From: Sphingobium boeckii
GTDB lineage: Bacteria; Pseudomonadota; Alphaproteobacteria; Sphingomonadales; Sphingomonadaceae
Assembly (NCBI RefSeq): GCF_014199215.1
Contig: NZ_JACIJC010000005.1
Coordinates: forward strand, 1-64,000
Direction: 5' to 3'
Length of the DNA: 64,000 nucleotides
In this document: positions 17,199 through 27,093 of the stretch, piece by piece
Position numbering within the stretch: position 1 is the first letter of the stretch
Layout: every line of letters begins with the position of its first letter
Made by a program: the position numbers and the translations under genes
Notes under the pieces: generated by a model
Databases searched by the model: none
What the model was told of the DNA's origin: nothing
The model's input: the letters and a program-made list of their open reading frames with translations, nothing else

Positions 17199-18119
17199 TC
17201 AGCTTTCCGGCAGGAAATCGGGGACAGAGAGATAGCGTTCGCCGGTATCGTAATTGAAGCCCAGTACGCGTGTACCGGCCGGCGCTTCCTTCAGCTTCTG
17301 CGCAATCGCGGCCAAGGTCGCGCCGGATGAGATGCCGACCAGCATCCCCTCCACCGTGGCGGCGCGGCGCGCATAATCCTTGGCATCCGCCGGATCGACC
17401 TGGATCGCGCCGTCGATCGCCTGCGTATGCAGATTGGCCGGAATGAAGCCCGCGCCGATGCCCTGGATGGGGTGAGGACCGGGCTGGCCGCCCGAGATCA
17501 CGGGCGAGAGCGTTGGCTCGACCGCATAGACCTTGAGATTGGGCCAGCTCTTCTTGAGCGTTTCCGCGCAGCCGGTGATATGGCCACCGGTGCCCACGCC
17601 GGTGATGAGGATATCGATGGGCGCATCCGCGAAATCGTTCAGGATTTCCTGCGCGGTGGTGCGGCTGTGCACCGCGATATTCGCCGCATTTTCGAATTGC
17701 TGCGGCATCCATGCGCCCGGCGTTTCGTCCACGATCTCCATCGCCCGCTCGATCGCGCCCTTCATACCCTTTTCCTTGGGCGTGAGATCGAAGCTGGCGC
17801 CGTAGGCCAGCATCAGGCGGCGGCGTTCGACGGACATGCTCTCGGGCATCACGAGGATGAGCTTATAGCCCTTGACCGCCGCGACCATCGCCAGGCCGAC
17901 TCCGGTATTGCCCGATGTCGGCTCCACGATGGTGCCGCCGGGCTGAAGCTGGCCGGAAGCTTCGGCCGCCTCGATCATGGCGAGCGCGATGCGGTCCTTG
18001 ATCGAGCCGCCGGGGTTCGAACGCTCCGATTTGATCCACACTTCGGCGTCGGGAAACAGGCGTCCGACCCGGATATGCGGGGTATTGCCGATGGTCTCTA
18101 GGATCGATCCGGCTTTCAT
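17199..18119 (-). CDS. cysK: Cysteine synthase A
   Basis: PLP enzyme making L-cysteine from O-acetylserine and sulfide. In the 306 residues K41 of [10 protein letters not shown] is the PLP lysine. [15 protein letters not shown] near residue 68 binds the substrate, and [10 protein letters not shown] near 176 binds the PLP phosphate. The C-terminal SSGATLAAI is also conserved. Length is normal. Its start overlaps the stop of the upstream MFS gene by four bases (ATGA), so they are translated together. The family also includes cystathionine-related synthases, but the motifs favour CysK. Confidence 0.93.
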   Translation of the reverse strand: MKAGSILETIGNTPHIRVGRLFPDAEVWIKSERSNPGGSIKDRIALAMIEAAEASGQLQPGGTIVEPTSGNTGVGLAMVAAVKGYKLILVMPESMSVERRRLMLAYGASFDLTPKEKGMKGAIERAMEIVDETPGAWMPQQFENAANIAVHSRTTAQEILNDFADAPIDILITGVGTGGHITGCAETLKKSWPNLKVYAVEPTLSPVISGGQPGPHPIQGIGAGFIPANLHTQAIDGAIQVDPADAKDYARRAATVEGMLVGISSGATLAAIAQKLKEAPAGTRVLGFNYDTGERYLSVPDFLPES

Positions 18120-19399
18120 GTCGATTTCTCCTTCAGGGAAACGTCTTCATCCAATGCGGGCAATGCAAAGCTGCGCGCGTCACGCAAGGCCGGAAACCAG
18201 CGCGCCCAGAGGCCCGCCACCAATATGGCACCGATTCCGCCCGCGACAACCGCTGTCGTCGCGCCGATCGCCGACGAGAGGAAGCCGGCGCGTGCCTCGC
18301 CCAGCTCGTTCGATCCGGAAATGAACAGGGAAGAGACCGCGCCGACCCGACCGCGCATCGCATCGGGCGTATGCAACTGGATCAGGGATTGCCGGACATA
18401 GACCGACATCATGTCCGCAGCACCCAGCAGTGCCAGCATCACGAGCGACAGCGGCAGGGAGCGCGATATGCCGAAGATGGCGGTCGCCGCGCCATAGACA
18501 GCCACGCCGATCAGCAGTTTGCGCCCCACATTATAGCGCAGCGGACGCCAGGCGAACCAGATGCCCATGGTGACCGCGCCGACAGCGGGGGCCGCGCGCA
18601 ACTGGCCAAGCCCTTCGGGGCCGACCTGAAGGATGTCGCGCGCATAGATGGGCAGAACCGCGGTCACGCCCCCCAATAGAACAGCGAACAGATCGAGCGA
18701 GATCGCACCGAAAACCAGCTTGTTCTGACGCACATAGTGCATTCCCTCGATCATCTGCTGCCATGGCTTTCCGCCCCCGGCCATATCCGATCGCGGCACG
18801 GCCCGGATCATGAGCAGCGCCAGGAAGGCGACCGCGAACAGCGCCATGCTGACGCCATAGGACAGCGCCGCATGTTGATCGTAAAGGATGCCGCCCAGCG
18901 CAGGGCCGAGGATCGAGCCGGTTTGCCACGCGATCGCGCTGATCGCGATGGCCGCGGGCAGCGTGGCGGGTGGCACGAGATTGGGTGCCAGCGCGCCCAG
19001 CGCGGGGCCGGCAAAGGCGCGCGCCACGCCGAGCAGCGCGGCCACGGTGAACAGGGCAGGCAGGGTGACGGCATCGGTATAGGTCAGCCAGAACAGCGCC
19101 ATGGCGCATCCCGTCTCAAGCCCGATCGCGGCCCGCGCGATCCAGCGCCGATCCACTCGGTCCGCCACCCAGCCTACGACCAGCGTCAGGACAAGCAACG
19201 GCAGAAACTGGGCCAGCCCGATCAGTCCAAGCTGGAAGGCGGCATCCCTAGTCGACATGCCCAGATCGGTGCGCGCAATATCATAGACCTGCCAGCCGAT
19301 GACGATGACCATCGCCATCTGCGCCAGCGTCGTCGTCAGGCGGGCGATGAAATAAAAGCGAAAATCGCGGAAGGCGAAAGGGTGGGCTGGTTTTGACAC
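18116..19399 (-). CDS. MFS transporter (EntS-like exporter)
   Basis: A 427-residue inner-membrane transporter with about 12 hydrophobic segments. It starts [30 protein letters not shown] and has the MFS loop [11 protein letters not shown] after TM2. The layout resembles the MFS_3/enterobactin-exporter group. Substrate unknown. It is the first gene of an apparent operon with cysK and the SleB-type hydrolase and overlaps cysK by four bases. Coupling to cysK raises the possibility of a sulfur-compound or amino-acid exporter, but that is only inference. Confidence 0.85.
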   Translation of the reverse strand: MSKPAHPFAFRDFRFYFIARLTTTLAQMAMVIVIGWQVYDIARTDLGMSTRDAAFQLGLIGLAQFLPLLVLTLVVGWVADRVDRRWIARAAIGLETGCAMALFWLTYTDAVTLPALFTVAALLGVARAFAGPALGALAPNLVPPATLPAAIAISAIAWQTGSILGPALGGILYDQHAALSYGVSMALFAVAFLALLMIRAVPRSDMAGGGKPWQQMIEGMHYVRQNKLVFGAISLDLFAVLLGGVTAVLPIYARDILQVGPEGLGQLRAAPAVGAVTMGIWFAWRPLRYNVGRKLLIGVAVYGAATAIFGISRSLPLSLVMLALLGAADMMSVYVRQSLIQLHTPDAMRGRVGAVSSLFISGSNELGEARAGFLSSAIGATTAVVAGGIGAILVAGLWARWFPALRDARSFALPALDEDVSLKEKST

Positions 19400-19437
19400 G
19401 CGCTCTCTATGCCGGGATTGGTGCGGAGTTCAACGCC

Positions 19438-20811
19438 TCAATCCATTCCGATTTCGTCCTTCGATGGAATGCGGATCGCCGGATTGAGCCGCGCGATGCT
19501 GCACATGCCGGCGATCAAGGCCAGCCCGGCGCCAATGAACGCCGGTGCACGCCCGTCGCCCAGGCCCAACGCCAGCAGCGTGGCGACCAGCGTGGCCCCC
19601 AGAGTCTGCCCCAAAAGACGATTGGTGGAGATGAGGCCGCCCGCAGAGGCCGCGCGCGTGATCGGCACGCTTCCGATGATCAGCCGGGCGTTGGGCGAAA
19701 GGAACAGGCCGAAGCCTGCGCCGCACAGGCTCATGCGCCAGGCGATGTCGAGATAGGATGGTTCGGGCGGAAGCAGCGCCATGGCAACAAGCCCCGTCGC
19801 TGCAATCGCCGTTCCGATCCCGCCAAGCAATCCGGCGGGATATCGATCGGACATCGCGCCCGCCAGCGGCGCTACGAACAGCCCTGTCAGCGGCCAGGGC
19901 GCGATCGCCGTGCCGACTTCTCCGGGCGAAAAGCCGAATTCATGCTGAAGGCGAAAGGGCAAGGAGAGCAGGAAGGTCATCGAGCCGATGAACGCGGCCA
20001 TGGCACCGATCATCGAAAGCGCGATCACCGGCCGACCCAGCAGATCGACAGGCAGGATCGGATTGGGATCGCGCAATTCGCGCCGGACGAACAACAGGCC
20101 GAGCGCCGCCCCCGCCAGCACGATCGCGGCCGAGATCACCGGGCTGTCACCATGCACCGCGCTTTCCATGCCGGACACGATCAGGCCGAGAAACGCAGCG
20201 CACATCACGGCACCAAGCATGTCGAACGGCTGATCGCGTGGCTTCGATTCGGGCAAGGCGCGGCCCAGCAGCAAGGAGATCAGGCCGAACGGCACGGCGG
20301 CCGCAAATACCCAGGGCCAGGGCGCAACCGCCAGGATCATCCCGCCCAATGTGGGTGCCAGCGCGATCGAACTTGAGACCACCACGCTGTTCACCCCCAT
20401 GCCGCGCCCCAGATGCCTGGCCGGGTAGATCGATCGCACCAGCGCCGAGGAGACGCTGAGCGCCGCAGCCGCCCCCAGCGACTGCACCGCGCGTACCACA
20501 AGCAGGAAGGGCAGGCTTTCCGCGAAGAAACAGAGGATGGTGGCCGCCGTGAAGACGATCTGGCCATATTGGTAGAGTTTGCGATGCCCGATGCGATCCC
20601 CCAGATTGGAGAAGGGCAGCAACATCATCACCAGCACGAGCTGATAGACTGTCACCACCAGCACCGCAGCCGACGCATCAACGCCCAGATCGCGCGCGAT
20701 GGTGGGCAGCGCCACCGATGCGATGCCGCCATCGATCACCACCAGCGCGGTGCCGAAGGAAAGCGCCAGGATCGCACGATAGCGGCGCGGTGTGGGAAGG
20801 CCGTCAGTCAC
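19438..20811 (-). CDS. MFS transporter, DHA2 (EmrB/QacA) type
   Basis: A 457-residue drug:proton antiporter-like protein with about 14 hydrophobic segments. Motif A-like sequence (FSNLGDRIGHRKLYQYG) follows TM2, and the DHA2-type ALSVSSALVRSIYPARHLGRGMGVN is in TM4-5. No adjacent membrane-fusion protein or regulator is present, so it would act alone. Substrate unknown. The start at 20811 directly precedes the conserved TM1 (YRAILALSFGTALVVIDGGIASVALPTI). It is separated by 38 bases from the other MFS gene downstream on the same strand. Confidence 0.87.
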   Translation of the reverse strand: MTDGLPTPRRYRAILALSFGTALVVIDGGIASVALPTIARDLGVDASAAVLVVTVYQLVLVMMLLPFSNLGDRIGHRKLYQYGQIVFTAATILCFFAESLPFLLVVRAVQSLGAAAALSVSSALVRSIYPARHLGRGMGVNSVVVSSSIALAPTLGGMILAVAPWPWVFAAAVPFGLISLLLGRALPESKPRDQPFDMLGAVMCAAFLGLIVSGMESAVHGDSPVISAAIVLAGAALGLLFVRRELRDPNPILPVDLLGRPVIALSMIGAMAAFIGSMTFLLSLPFRLQHEFGFSPGEVGTAIAPWPLTGLFVAPLAGAMSDRYPAGLLGGIGTAIAATGLVAMALLPPEPSYLDIAWRMSLCGAGFGLFLSPNARLIIGSVPITRAASAGGLISTNRLLGQTLGATLVATLLALGLGDGRAPAFIGAGLALIAGMCSIARLNPAIRIPSKDEIGMD

Positions 20812-20884
20812 GCGTCTCCCTTGGCGCGGGATTGCGGGGATGTCACCTCCGTATCCGTTCGTGATCGCTCCGCGGCCGATCCGG

Positions 20885-21544
20885 TCAGGCGACCGGCACG
20901 CTGTTTCCGATCCGCAGCATCCGGTCGCGTGTGATCACCACGCGGTCTCCCAGCTTCGCCTGCCCGAAGAGCCGCTTTGCGAACGCGGTGGGCACGCCGA
21001 CGCAGCCGTGCGTGGCGGCATCGGCGGCCACTTCGCTGCCATGGATCGCCACGCCGTCGTCGGTGAGCCGCAGCATATACGGCATGGGCGCGTCATAGAG
21101 ATTGGACACATGATCCGCATCCTTCTCCGAAATGGCGAAGGCACCCAGCGGGGTGGGTTTCTCGTCGGCACCATAGACGATCACCGCGACGCCGATTTCA
21201 TAGCCCGCGCGGAATACCGACAGCGTTTGCGCCTCCAGATCCACGGTGATGAGCAGCGGCCCGGCGGGCACGCCTTCGTCATTCCACACATAATCGCCGT
21301 GCCGCAGCGGATGATCGATCTGCAGCACGTCCTTGATGACATAAGGCGCGGGATCGGCCGCCGCGGCGTCGATGGTCTGCATCGCCGATTGGAGCACGGC
21401 AGGTTTCGCAGCAGGCCGGGGCACCTCCTCCCTGGCGGGCAGCCGCACCGGCAATCCGGTCATCGCCATGGCACCTGCGCCCAGCGCCGCGGCAAAGACC
21501 AGTTTCGCGCCCGTCCGCGCGATCAAAGAGATGTTCATGCCCAT
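20885..21544 (-). CDS. L,D-transpeptidase (YkuD domain)
   Basis: A periplasmic enzyme expected to make 3-3 crosslinks in peptidoglycan or attach proteins to it. The 219 residues start with a signal-anchor stretch (LVFAAALGAGAMAMTG). The YkuD core contains LLITVDLEAQTLSVFRAGYEI, TPLGAFAISEKDAD and the catalytic HGSEVAADAATHGCVGVP, whose Cys is the nucleophile. Start is ambiguous between ATG 21544 and ATG 21538. It is preceded on the minus strand by a separate hydroxylase gene. The ErfK/YnhG-type catalytic motif is complete. Confidence 0.88.
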   Translation of the reverse strand: MGMNISLIARTGAKLVFAAALGAGAMAMTGLPVRLPAREEVPRPAAKPAVLQSAMQTIDAAAADPAPYVIKDVLQIDHPLRHGDYVWNDEGVPAGPLLITVDLEAQTLSVFRAGYEIGVAVIVYGADEKPTPLGAFAISEKDADHVSNLYDAPMPYMLRLTDDGVAIHGSEVAADAATHGCVGVPTAFAKRLFGQAKLGDRVVITRDRMLRIGNSVPVA

Positions 21545-21661
21545 GGACCCGTGTTGATTCACGCTTTGTTGACCCAAAGCGCCGGGCACGAGAAGATGGT
21601 GATTTCCGCTGTGCCGGGCCGGGACGGCGACTATGGTGAATCTTAACGCGGACGCGTTCGC

Positions 21662-22831
21662 TCAGCCGGCCGGGTCGGGCGCGCCTTGATAGGCGTTGAT
21701 CGATTCGAAGATCGTCGTGAGCGCCGCGCGTTCCTCATCATGGATTTCAGGCCGCCAGATTTCGAACAGCAGCACCACACGCGTGGAATCGCCCTCGTTC
21801 CAGGCCTCATGTTCGAAACTATCATCGAAAATCAGCGCTTTGCCATCGTCCCAGGTGCGAGTTTCGTTGCCAACGCGCAGCGCGCAGCCCGCCGGCGTTA
21901 TCAACGGCACATGGCAGATGAGGCGTGTGTTGAGCATCCCGTGATGCGGCTTGATATGGGTGCCGGGTTTGAGGAGCGAGAAGAGCGCCATGGGTGATCG
22001 CTCTGCAATGATCGGGATGGGCGCGCGGCTCAAGGCTTCGATCGTCCGGGGGCAACGGGCCGCATTCTCGGCGACGAGCGCCCCGCCACGCCAGAGATGA
22101 AAAGCCCCCCAGCTTGGATCGTCGAGCAGCGCGTTATTGGGGCGTGGCCGGCCAGGAAGCGCTTCGACATAAGGCGCGAATTCAAGGCCCTGATCCATCA
22201 CGACCCGCAATTCTGCCTGCATCGCCGGAATGGCGGCCTCGACATCGCGCAGCCAGGGAAATTCATCGCGTTCGTAAAACTGCCGTTGCGGCAGGCCGGG
22301 AAAATAGAAAACACTGGGCTGCTGAAGAAAGACTTCCGCCTTGCCAAGAAGCAGGTCGAGGGCCTGACGCACGCGATGTGTCGGATTCGCGAGCCCCTTG
22401 GCTTCAAGGCTGGCGCGAAGATGATCTTCGAAGCGCCGCGTGCTGCCTTGAAGGAATTGCTCTGCGCGCTGCAGAAGCGGAGTCAGGGTTTCGGGAATCT
22501 TGCCCGTCTCTGCGGCCATGTTGAGCGCGGCCTGATAATTGACATAGGCGGCGCGATCATCACCCCGGCGGGCTTTCACGCCACCCATCATGAGCAATGC
22601 GGGCAAATGGCGGACGTCTTCGGAGAGCAGGCGATCAAGCGCCCGTTCCTCTGCGGCGTCATCGCCCATGAGTTGACAGGCCTGTGCGATCAGCAGCCAC
22701 GGGGCGGGGAAGCCATTGCCCGCAGCCGCCACCTGGTCGAGCCGCTCCCGCGCCGTCCCGCCGTCGCCGCGCCGCAAAGCCGCAACGCCTTCCTGCACAA
22801 GGCTTTCCAGCGCCGCCCGTGTGAGAGTCAT
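21662..22831 (-). CDS. Aspartyl/asparaginyl beta-hydroxylase family protein
   Basis: A 389-residue protein. The first 170 residues look like TPR-type helices (RRGDGGTARERLDQVAAAGNGFPAPWLLIAQACQ and following). The C-terminal part is the double-stranded beta-helix of Asp/Asn hydroxylases: GTHIKPHHGMLNTRLICHVPL, then DDSFEHEAWNEGDSTRVVLLFEIWRPE. The two His in HHGM and FEHEAW regions are the likely Fe(II) ligands, with Arg for 2-oxoglutarate. The family hydroxylates Asp/Asn in proteins or modifies lipid or small substrates in bacteria; the substrate here is unknown. It lies about 100 bases downstream of the helicase on the same strand. Confidence 0.85.
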   Translation of the reverse strand: MTLTRAALESLVQEGVAALRRGDGGTARERLDQVAAAGNGFPAPWLLIAQACQLMGDDAAEERALDRLLSEDVRHLPALLMMGGVKARRGDDRAAYVNYQAALNMAAETGKIPETLTPLLQRAEQFLQGSTRRFEDHLRASLEAKGLANPTHRVRQALDLLLGKAEVFLQQPSVFYFPGLPQRQFYERDEFPWLRDVEAAIPAMQAELRVVMDQGLEFAPYVEALPGRPRPNNALLDDPSWGAFHLWRGGALVAENAARCPRTIEALSRAPIPIIAERSPMALFSLLKPGTHIKPHHGMLNTRLICHVPLITPAGCALRVGNETRTWDDGKALIFDDSFEHEAWNEGDSTRVVLLFEIWRPEIHDEERAALTTIFESINAYQGAPDPAG

Positions 22832-22932
22832 CGGGTCAATTCAACATGGCTTAGGTCAGGGCTGTAAAATCGAACGATCATGATGCCCAGTCTAATGGCG
22901 ATATGCGTGAGGGCAATATGCGCGCGGCGGCA

Positions 22933-25293
22933 TCAGCCCACCGTCACGAAACTGTCCATCACGCGCTTGCGGCCGCTTTGTTCGAAATCGATCTCCAGCT
23001 TGTTGCCTTCGATTTCGGCGATAACGCCATAGCCGAATTTGGTGTGAAACACCCGCAGGCCCAGGCTCACGTCGCTGCGGCCCTTGTTTCCCAGGCTGAC
23101 CGCGCTGGCGCGGGATTCGACGACGCGGGATGGCCCCGCCTTGACCCCGCCCAATGTCTGCGCGCGTTGCCAGCCGGGGCCGCGGCCCGTGCCCCGTTCG
23201 ACATGGGCGAAGGGATCGGCACGTTCGGACCAATTGGCGCGCCAGAGACTCTCGCCGCCGCTCATGCTCGATTGCGCCTCGATATGCTCGGGTGGCAATT
23301 CGCCGACGAAGCGGCTGGGAATGCTGCTGGTCCACTGCCCATAGATGCGCCGGTTGGCAGCGTGGAGGATCACGCAGCGGCGGCGCGCGCGGGTGATCGC
23401 CACATAGGCCAGGCGCCGTTCCTCTTCCAGCGAAGCGAGGCCGCCCTCGTCCAGCGCGCGTTGCGACGGGAACACGCCTTCTTCCCAGCCGACCAGGAAT
23501 ACCGTGTCATATTCCAGCCCCTTGGCGGCGTGGATCGTCATGATCGTCACCTTGGCCTCGTCCGCCGTGGCCTCATTGTCCATGACGAGGCTGACATGCT
23601 CCAGGAACGCGCCGAGATTTTCATATTCTTCCATGGCGCGGACGAGTTCGCTCAGGTTTTCGAGACGCCCCGCGGCGTCGGTCGATTTCTCGGCCTGCCA
23701 CATGGCGGTATAGCCGCTCTCGTCGAGGATCTGCCGCGCCAGTTCGGGGTGCGGCAGATCATTGGCCATATCCCGCCAGCGCGCGATATCGCCAACCAGA
23801 TTGCCAAGCGAGCGGCGCGCCTGCGGGGTGAGTTCGTCGCTGTCGAGGATGCGCGCGGCGGCCAGCATCAGCGGAATGCCCTCGGCGCGCGCGAGCAGAT
23901 GGACCTTGGCCACTGCCTTGTCGCCAAGCCCGCGCTTGGGGACGTTGACGATACGCTCGAACGCCAGATCGTCCGCGGGCTGGTTGATCACGCGAAGATA
24001 GGCGAGCGCATCGCGGATTTCAGCGCGTTCATAGAAACGGAATCCGCCAACGATCTTGTAATTCAGCCCGATCGAGATGAAGCGGTCTTCGAACTCGCGG
24101 GTCTGGTGCTGCGCGCGGACAAGGATCGCGATATCGTTCAAGGATCCACCGCGAAATTTGTGGGTCTCGATCTCCTCGCCGACACGGCGCGCTTCTTCCG
24201 GGCCATCCCAGACGCCCAGCACCTCGACCTTTTCGCCGGCATCTTCCGCGGTCCACAGCGTCTTGCCCAGCCGTCCACCATTGTTGGCGATCACGCCTGA
24301 GGCGGCCGCCAGGATATGGGGGGTGGACCGGTAATTCTGTTCAAGTTTGATGACAGCAGCGCCAGGGAAGTCCTTCTCGAACTTCAGGATATTTTCCACC
24401 TGCGCACCACGCCAGCTATAGATGGACTGATCGTCATCACCCACGCAGCAGATATTCTTGTGGCTTTGCGCGAGCAGGCGGAGCCAGAGATACTGGCTCG
24501 AATTGGTGTCCTGATACTCGTCCACCATGATATATTTGAAGCGCTGCTGATACAGCGCGAGCACGTCCCGATCGGTCTTGAGGATGGTCAGCATGTGCAG
24601 CAGCAGATCGCCGAAATCACAGGCGTTCAATGCGCGCAGGCGGGTCTGGTAGGCGGTGTAAAGCTCCTTGCCGCGGCCATTGGCATAAAGCTCGCTCTCG
24701 CCCGCGTCGATCATGTCGGGGGTGAGGCCTTTGTTCTTCCAGCCATCGATCAGCCCCGCCAATTGCCGCGCGGGCCAGCGCTTCTCGTCGAGATCGGCGG
24801 CGGTGATGAGCTGCTTCATCAGGCGGAGCTGATCGTCGGTATCGAGGATCGTGAAATTCGATTGCAGGCCGACCAGCTCGGCATGGCGGCGGAGCATCTT
24901 CGCCCCGATCGCGTGGAAGGTGCCAAGCCAGGGCATTCCTTCCACCACATCGCCGACGATCCGGCCCACGCGCTCCCGCATCTCGCGCGCGGCCTTGTTG
25001 GTGAAGGTGACGCTCAGGATTTCGGAAGGCCAGGCTTTGCGCGTGTAAAGCAGATGCGCCAGCCGCGCGGTGAGCGCCGCGGTCTTGCCTGTGCCGGCAC
25101 CCGCCAGCACCAAGACGGGGCCATCGGTGGTCAGCACGGCCTGGCGCTGTGGGGCGTTCAGACCCGCGATATAGGGCGGGTCTCCGGAAGCATTGGGCGG
25201 GGCGGGGGCGGGGATGGTCACAGGCGAACAGTTAGGGAACGAATGGCCTGAGGGCAATGGGGCAGGTGGGGCAATTGTCATCAGGATGTCCAC
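22933..25293 (-). CDS. uvrD: ATP-dependent DNA helicase, UvrD/PcrA family
   Basis: A 3'-5' SF1 helicase acting in excision and mismatch repair and in clearing stalled complexes. The 786 residues carry the Q-motif (LNAPQRQAVLTTDGPVLVLA), Walker A AGAGTGKTAALTAR near residue 66, motif II VDEYQDTN, motif III GDDDQSIYSWRGA and motif IV EQNYRST. Motif V TIHAAKGLEYD and motif VI YVAITRAR follow. A C-terminal PcrA-type Tudor-like tail (GVKAGP..VFHTKFGYGVIAEIEGNKLEIDF) is present. Start is 25293 or the second Met at 25281; the first 35 residues are Pro-rich and poorly conserved. Confidence 0.94.
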   Translation of the reverse strand: MDILMTIAPPAPLPSGHSFPNCSPVTIPAPAPPNASGDPPYIAGLNAPQRQAVLTTDGPVLVLAGAGTGKTAALTARLAHLLYTRKAWPSEILSVTFTNKAAREMRERVGRIVGDVVEGMPWLGTFHAIGAKMLRRHAELVGLQSNFTILDTDDQLRLMKQLITAADLDEKRWPARQLAGLIDGWKNKGLTPDMIDAGESELYANGRGKELYTAYQTRLRALNACDFGDLLLHMLTILKTDRDVLALYQQRFKYIMVDEYQDTNSSQYLWLRLLAQSHKNICCVGDDDQSIYSWRGAQVENILKFEKDFPGAAVIKLEQNYRSTPHILAAASGVIANNGGRLGKTLWTAEDAGEKVEVLGVWDGPEEARRVGEEIETHKFRGGSLNDIAILVRAQHQTREFEDRFISIGLNYKIVGGFRFYERAEIRDALAYLRVINQPADDLAFERIVNVPKRGLGDKAVAKVHLLARAEGIPLMLAAARILDSDELTPQARRSLGNLVGDIARWRDMANDLPHPELARQILDESGYTAMWQAEKSTDAAGRLENLSELVRAMEEYENLGAFLEHVSLVMDNEATADEAKVTIMTIHAAKGLEYDTVFLVGWEEGVFPSQRALDEGGLASLEEERRLAYVAITRARRRCVILHAANRRIYGQWTSSIPSRFVGELPPEHIEAQSSMSGGESLWRANWSERADPFAHVERGTGRGPGWQRAQTLGGVKAGPSRVVESRASAVSLGNKGRSDVSLGLRVFHTKFGYGVIAEIEGNKLEIDFEQSGRKRVMDSFVTVG

Positions 25294-25323
25294 GGCCGAA
25301 GAAACGCGTCTTGGACCCTACAC

Positions 25324-25404
25324 CCGCTCGGGCTGAGCCGGTCGAACCCTCTTTGTTATGAGATCACCAAAAGAAAAGGGCTTCGACAGGCTCAGCCCGA
25401 ACGG
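25324..25404. repeat. Family A-like palindrome, variant
   Basis: Left arm CGCTCGGGCTGAGCCGGTCG and right arm CGACAGGCTCAGCCCGAACG are inverted, with a loop of about 25 bases. This is the widely seen GCCTGTCGAAGCCCT type of bacterial intergenic palindrome and shares the outer CCG-GGG pattern with family A. It lies between the helicase and the XRE gene. Confidence 0.8.
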
Positions 25405-25440
25405 TGTTGAGCGCGTCCACATACCGCCACGCCTTCTGCT

Positions 25441-25557
25441 CCCTTCCACGCCTTCGTGGAGGGGGCTGGGGGTCGTGACTTCTTCTTTCTGCTTCGCGAT
25501 CCGCGTGAAAAAAAGAACCCACCCCCAGCCCCTCCCGGAAGGCCGGGAGGGGAGAAG
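25441..25557. repeat. Family D composite palindrome, copy 1
   Basis: Contains two local hairpins (around CCACGCCTTCGTGG and CCTCCCGGAAGGCCGGGAGG). A long-range pair also forms: GGGGCTGGGGGT at the left with ACCCCCAGCCCC at the right. The same building blocks appear at 57235-57324 in reversed order. Confidence 0.8.
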
Positions 25558-25559
25558 GT

Positions 25560-26132
25560 TTAATGCGCGATGGTGCGAAAGAAGCGGGTGATGGCCGTCC
25601 CGTGATTTTCATAGGTGCGCGGCGCGTCGCAGCGATAGGCGTGGAAATCCCCGGCGGCGATTTCCTTGCGCGTACCGTTTTCGAACCGGATCAGCAGCGT
25701 CCCCTCGATCACGCACACCGTCTCGCTCCAGCGATTGTCGTGGGTGACCGCGGCATAGATCTCGCCCGGCGCGAGCGACCAGCGCCACACCTCCACTTCC
25801 TGCGCGGTGGCGAAGCTGGAAAGCAGCACACCGCGGCTTTCGGCCTCTTCGCCCGCCCAGGCCAGTTCCTCGATCCGCGCGGGATCGGGCAAGGTGGGTG
25901 CCTGGACCAGATCGGAAAAGCGCACGCCCATGGCTTCCGCCAATTTGTCCAGCGTGGCAAGGCTCACATTGGCGTCTCCGGCCTCGATGCCGACGATCAT
26001 CCGGCGGCTGACGCCGGAAGCCGTGGCCAGCGCATCCTGGCTCATCGCAGCGGCGGCGCGGTGGTGACGCAGATTGCCCGCGACATGCGCAAGAACAGGC
26101 GGACGGGGTTGACTGTGCAATATAGTGCTCAT
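25560..26132 (-). CDS. XRE family regulator with cupin domain
   Basis: A 190-residue regulator. An N-terminal Cro/C1-type helix-turn-helix spans about residues 18-72 (AAMSQDALATASGVSRRMIVGIEAGDANVSLATLDKLAEAMGVRF). A C-terminal cupin spans about 105-185 (WSLAPGEIYAAVTHDNRWSETVCVIEGTLLIRF...AGDFHAYRCDAPRTYEN) that would sense a small molecule. It diverges from a DMT exporter gene 45 bases away, and a perfect 7-base inverted repeat in between overlaps its own start codon. This strongly suggests autorepression and control of the exporter. Confidence 0.88.
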   Translation of the reverse strand: MSTILHSQPRPPVLAHVAGNLRHHRAAAAMSQDALATASGVSRRMIVGIEAGDANVSLATLDKLAEAMGVRFSDLVQAPTLPDPARIEELAWAGEEAESRGVLLSSFATAQEVEVWRWSLAPGEIYAAVTHDNRWSETVCVIEGTLLIRFENGTRKEIAAGDFHAYRCDAPRTYENHGTAITRFFRTIAH

Positions 26133-26150
26133 AATGACAGGGGCATTATG
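26130..26150. promoter_or_regulatory. Operator candidate between XRE-cupin and DMT exporter genes
   Basis: Perfect inverted arms CATAATG (26130-26136) and CATTATG (26144-26150) separated by seven bases. The left arm covers the complement of the XRE start codon, and the right arm lies 26 bases before the exporter start. Spacing and symmetry fit an HTH dimer site. Confidence 0.65.
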
Positions 26151-26176
26151 CTGTACGATCCCCTCCGGAGCAAGCG

Positions 26177-27058
26177 ATGAGCCGGTCTTTCACGGGGAGC
26201 GTTGCTTATCCGATCACGTTGCTGGTGATCGCGATGATCTCGATCCAGACGGGCGCGACCATCGCCAAGAGCCTGTTTCCCATCACCGGCGCACCCGGCG
26301 CGACCGCCCTACGGCTATTGTTTGCCGCGCTCATCCTGCTGATCGTGTTCCGGCCTTGGCGCATGATGCCGCAGGGGCGCGCGTGGCGATCCCTGATCCT
26401 GTATGGCGCGGCGCTCGGCGGCATGAACCTGCTGTATTACATGGCCTTGCGCACCTTGCCGCTGGGCGTGGCGATCGCGCTGGAATTTACCGGGCCGTTG
26501 CTGGTGGCGATTTTGGGATCGCGCAGACTGCTCGATTTTCTGTGGGTAATCCTTGCCATAGCGGGGCTGCTGCTTTTGCTGCCGATCGGCCTGGGCGCAA
26601 GCGATATCGATCCCGTGGGTGCGGCCTATGCGCTGGGCGCGGGCGCATTCTGGGCGGGCTATATCCTGTTCGGGAAGAAAGCCGGCGGCGATCACGGCGC
26701 AAACAGCGTAGCCTGGGGCACGGTGTTTGCCGCGCTCATCATCGTGCCGGTGGGGGTCGTCGATGCCGGCGCGGCGCTGTTCACACCCGCGGCGATCCCC
26801 TTGGCGCTGGGCGTGGCGGTGCTTTCCACCGCCTTTCCCTATTCGCTGGAGATGGTGGCGCTGACGCGGATGCCCGCGCGCGTGTTTGGCACGCTCATGA
26901 GCATAGAGCCGGCCATCGGCGCGGTTTCCGGGCTCATCATTCTGGGCGAACGGCTGGCGACGGTGCAATGGGCGGCGATCGCGGCCATTGTGGCGGCGTC
27001 GCTGGGGGCTGCGCTCACGATCGGGGAGAAGACCGCCCCGGTGCCCGTTGCCGATTGA
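26177..27058 (+). CDS. EamA/DMT family exporter, RhtA-like
   Basis: An inner-membrane transporter of 293 residues with ten hydrophobic segments in two EamA halves (first about residues 10-140, second about 150-285). The sequence LRLLFAALILLIVFRP and FPYSLEMVALTRMPARVFGTLMSIEPAIGA resembles RhtA, the threonine/homoserine exporter. Substrate here is inferred only from that resemblance. It diverges from the XRE-cupin regulator and is probably controlled by it through the dyad at 26130-26150. It is followed after 35 bases by an MHS-type MFS gene on the same strand, which may be co-transcribed. Confidence 0.85.
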   Translation: MSRSFTGSVAYPITLLVIAMISIQTGATIAKSLFPITGAPGATALRLLFAALILLIVFRPWRMMPQGRAWRSLILYGAALGGMNLLYYMALRTLPLGVAIALEFTGPLLVAILGSRRLLDFLWVILAIAGLLLLLPIGLGASDIDPVGAAYALGAGAFWAGYILFGKKAGGDHGANSVAWGTVFAALIIVPVGVVDAGAALFTPAAIPLALGVAVLSTAFPYSLEMVALTRMPARVFGTLMSIEPAIGAVSGLIILGERLATVQWAAIAAIVAASLGAALTIGEKTAPVPVAD

Positions 27059-27093
27059 CGACGGATAGGGCTATGGCCGCTGCAGGAGAGACC

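Noticed and set aside
26125-27070. In-frame upstream extension of the MHS transporter gene through the DMT exporter
   Set aside because: The extension is a shifted frame of the exporter; the real transporter starts at 27094 after AGGAG.
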